A stretch of DNA of 64,000 nt from Streptomyces sp. NBC_01454 (GTDB lineage: Bacteria; Actinomycetota; Actinomycetes; Streptomycetales; Streptomycetaceae), in assembly GCF_036227565.1 (NCBI RefSeq), contig NZ_CP109460.1, positions 992,001 through 1,056,000 of the forward strand, written 5' to 3'. The position numbers and the translations under genes were made by a program. Position 1 is the stretch's first letter, and the number at the start of each line of letters is the position of its first letter. The notes below the pieces were generated by a model. The model was not told the DNA's origin, did no database searches, and worked only from the letters and a program-made list of their open reading frames with translations. Positions 62,227 to 64,000 of this stretch are shown here, in pieces.

Positions 62227-62556
62227 CTTGCGGCTCCTTGGTCATGGGGCACGGCAGGCACACCGCGCCCACGAGTGCAGCCACGCGCCGGCCGCCATGG
62301 GGGGATGGTGTACCGGAGCCTGCCGTTTGCCTTGTGGACACGTCAAGGCCTTCCGCAAGGCTTTTCAGCTGCTTGCGAAAGAAGCTGACGGCGAGACGCC
62401 CGAACTTGCGGGAGAAGGTCGCGTGGTGCGGCAAAGAATCCACATGTGCCGCGACCGGCCTCCCCCCCGGCCCTCTTGTGCCCCGGCCCATCGGCCGACA
62501 AGGTCCTGACCGAGGTTCACGCATGCCCCGGTACCCCACCGTTCCCTGGAGGATCG
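62227..62556. promoter_or_regulatory. Divergent region between the amylase and the GH109-like gene
   Basis: No gene. Near 62340-62400 several CTTGCG/CGCAAG elements occur (GCCTTCCGCAAGGC, GCTTGCGAAAG), resembling the degenerate repeats bound by maltose-responsive LacI-type repressors in Streptomyces. A TTGACG on the minus strand could be an amylase -35 box. Assignments are tentative. Confidence 0.4.
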
Positions 62557-64000
62557 ATGCACGAGGCACCCTCGCAGAACCACGACGACCACGACGGCCA
62601 CGACGGCCGGCACGACCCCAACGAGGCGGGTCCGAGCCGCCGTTCGGTCCTGTGGACCGCCGGTGCGGCGGGCGCCGGGCTGGGACTCGGCGGCCTGACG
62701 TCCACTCAGGCCGCGGCGGCCGCACCCGCGACGCCCGGCTCCGCGGCCGCCGCCTCCCCCGCGGCCAAGGGCCGGACCATGATCGGGGTGCCGTTCGAGC
62801 GGCGCGGCACCGTACGCGTCGGCATCATCGGCCTCGGCAACCGCGGCGGCAGCATGATCGACCTCTTTCTCGCGATGCCGGGCGTCCGCGTCGTCGCCCT
62901 GTGCGACCCGGTGAAGGACAAGACCGCCAAGGCCGCCAAGAAGGTCACCGCCGCGGGGCAGCCCGCACCCGCCGTCTACACCCACGGCGAGCACGACTTC
63001 GAGAACCTCTGCGCGCGCGGCGACCTCGACTTCGTCTACGCCGCGACGCCCTGGGACCGGCACTTCGAGATGGCGAAGACGGCGCTGCTGCACGGCAAGC
63101 ACGTGGGCGTCGAATGCCCCCTCGCCCTGCGGCTGGACCAGCTGTGGGAGCTGGTCGATCTCTCCGAACGCACCCGCAGACACTGCATGCAGCTGGAGAA
63201 CTGCTGTTACGGCAGGAATGAGATGCGGGTGCTGCGGATGGCACACGCGGGCCTCTTCGGCGAGCTGCTGCACGGCGCCGGTGCCTACGTCCACGATCTG
63301 CGCGGCCTGATGTTCGACCCGAAGTATTACGAGGGGCCATGGCGCCGGCTGTGGCACACCCGGCTGCGCGGCGACCTCTACCCCAACCACGGGTTCGGCC
63401 CGGTCGCCAACTACATGGACCTCAACCGCGGGGACCGCGCCGTCCGCATCTCCAGCATCGGCACCCCCGCCCTCGGCCTCGCCGCCTACCGCAAGGACCA
63501 CATGCCCGCCGGCGACCCCAGCTGGAAGGAGTCGTACATCGGGAGCGACCGGACGATCAGCCTCGTCCAGACCGCCAAGGGGCGGGTGATCCGGCTGGAG
63601 CACGATGTCTCCACCCCGCATCCCTACAGCCGCATCAACAGCCTCGGCGGCACCAAGGGACTCTTCGAGGACTACCCCGAGCGGATCTATATCGAGCCGG
63701 ACCACAGCAACGACGAGTGGGGCGACTTCGGCACGTACGCGCAGTGGGACCACTGGCTCTGGAAGGAGCACGCCAACCCGCCCGGCGGACACGGCGGCAT
63801 GGACTACCTGCTGATCTTCCGGCTGATCCAGTGCATGCGGCTGGGCCTCGTACCGGACTTCGACGTCTATGACGCGGCGACCTGGACCGCGCCGGTGCCG
63901 CTGAGCGACCTCTCGATCAAGGCGAACGGCGCCCCGCAGGAGATTCCCGACTTCACCCGCGGACTGTGGAAGAAGGCCCGGCCGGGGATGGATTCGCAGA
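62557..64000 (+). CDS. Tat-exported Gfo/Idh/MocA family oxidoreductase, GH109-like (partial, 3' end outside window)
   Basis: 481 codons are visible from ATG 62557 (CTGGAGG upstream); the frame is open at the window end. A twin-arginine signal ('[20 protein letters not shown]') indicates folded export with bound cofactor. The Rossmann motif '[20 protein letters not shown]' binds NAD. '[20 protein letters not shown]' and '[20 protein letters not shown]' match the GH109 alpha-N-acetylgalactosaminidase group, which uses NAD in a redox-assisted glycoside cleavage. '[20 protein letters not shown]' fits the substrate domain. True substrate unknown. Confidence 0.88.
   Translation, partial: MHEAPSQNHDDHDGHDGRHDPNEAGPSRRSVLWTAGAAGAGLGLGGLTSTQAAAAAPATPGSAAAASPAAKGRTMIGVPFERRGTVRVGIIGLGNRGGSMIDLFLAMPGVRVVALCDPVKDKTAKAAKKVTAAGQPAPAVYTHGEHDFENLCARGDLDFVYAATPWDRHFEMAKTALLHGKHVGVECPLALRLDQLWELVDLSERTRRHCMQLENCCYGRNEMRVLRMAHAGLFGELLHGAGAYVHDLRGLMFDPKYYEGPWRRLWHTRLRGDLYPNHGFGPVANYMDLNRGDRAVRISSIGTPALGLAAYRKDHMPAGDPSWKESYIGSDRTISLVQTAKGRVIRLEHDVSTPHPYSRINSLGGTKGLFEDYPERIYIEPDHSNDEWGDFGTYAQWDHWLWKEHANPPGGHGGMDYLLIFRLIQCMRLGLVPDFDVYDAATWTAPVPLSDLSIKANGAPQEIPDFTRGLWKKARPGMDSQ

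Overview
The window is high-GC actinobacterial chromosome, almost certainly Streptomyces. Evidence: strong G/C preference at third codon positions, GTG starts and ATGA overlaps, a gvpOAFGYZJLSK gas-vesicle cluster in Streptomyces order, DUF4232, DUF4328 and DUF5996 families, an LAxTG class-E sortase substrate, and a 'HIDLVRVASAACRR'-type sulfur leader peptide. No rRNA or tRNA gene was recognised.

Layout. 1-3.4 kb: a PaoABC-type molybdenum aldehyde oxidoreductase operon (large subunit cut by the window edge), divergent from a TetR regulator with two palindromic operators between them. 3.5-7.6 kb: a DUF4232 lipoprotein, a DUF5996 protein, a glyoxalase-fold protein and small secreted or membrane proteins. 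7.9-14.0 kb: the gas-vesicle cluster. 14.1-22.6 kb: an AAA ATPase, a broken DUF4328 gene, a hydrolase, a truncated DyP peroxidase, a beta-helix lipoprotein, a membrane-anchored protein and a sortase-anchored SdrD-like surface protein. 23-28 kb: a decayed accessory region with an ISL3 transposase remnant, a gene with three frameshifts, an intact pentameric ligand-gated ion channel homologue, a ParA-type pair and a YjbQ protein. 28.2-34.2 kb: an alkanesulfonate uptake and desulfonation operon (ssuC-B-A-D plus a flavin monooxygenase) behind a Cys-containing leader peptide.

34.4-47.7 kb is accessory. It holds a 19-residue micro-ORF, an alcohol dehydrogenase/LysR pair fused by a deletion, an unusual response regulator, and a compact locus encoding a deaminase polymorphic toxin, a SUKH-4 immunity protein, a SUKH-4/deaminase fusion and a P-loop/beta-propeller protein. 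Next come a frameshifted zeta toxin, a secreted protein that may be aerolysin-like, LuxR and IS5 remnants, a cupin and two vestigial type I-E-like CRISPR repeats.

47.7-64 kb looks more like core metabolism and physiology: a Ser/Thr kinase with a PQQ-type propeller, an MFS symporter, lutABC (L-lactate oxidation), an ABC exporter with a divergent MarR gene, a large FAD/Fe-S D-lactate-type dehydrogenase, a secreted alpha-amylase and a Tat-exported Gfo/Idh/MocA (GH109-like) enzyme cut by the window end.

Functionally, the window joins sulfur scavenging, lactate oxidation and extracellular starch use to a self-contained toxin/immunity island. The best candidates for new biology are the deaminase-toxin/SUKH/propeller locus, the prokaryotic ligand-gated channel, the gvpY/gvpZ pair with oppositely charged tails, and the 19-residue peptide unit. 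All functional calls rest on reading motifs by eye; no database search was run.
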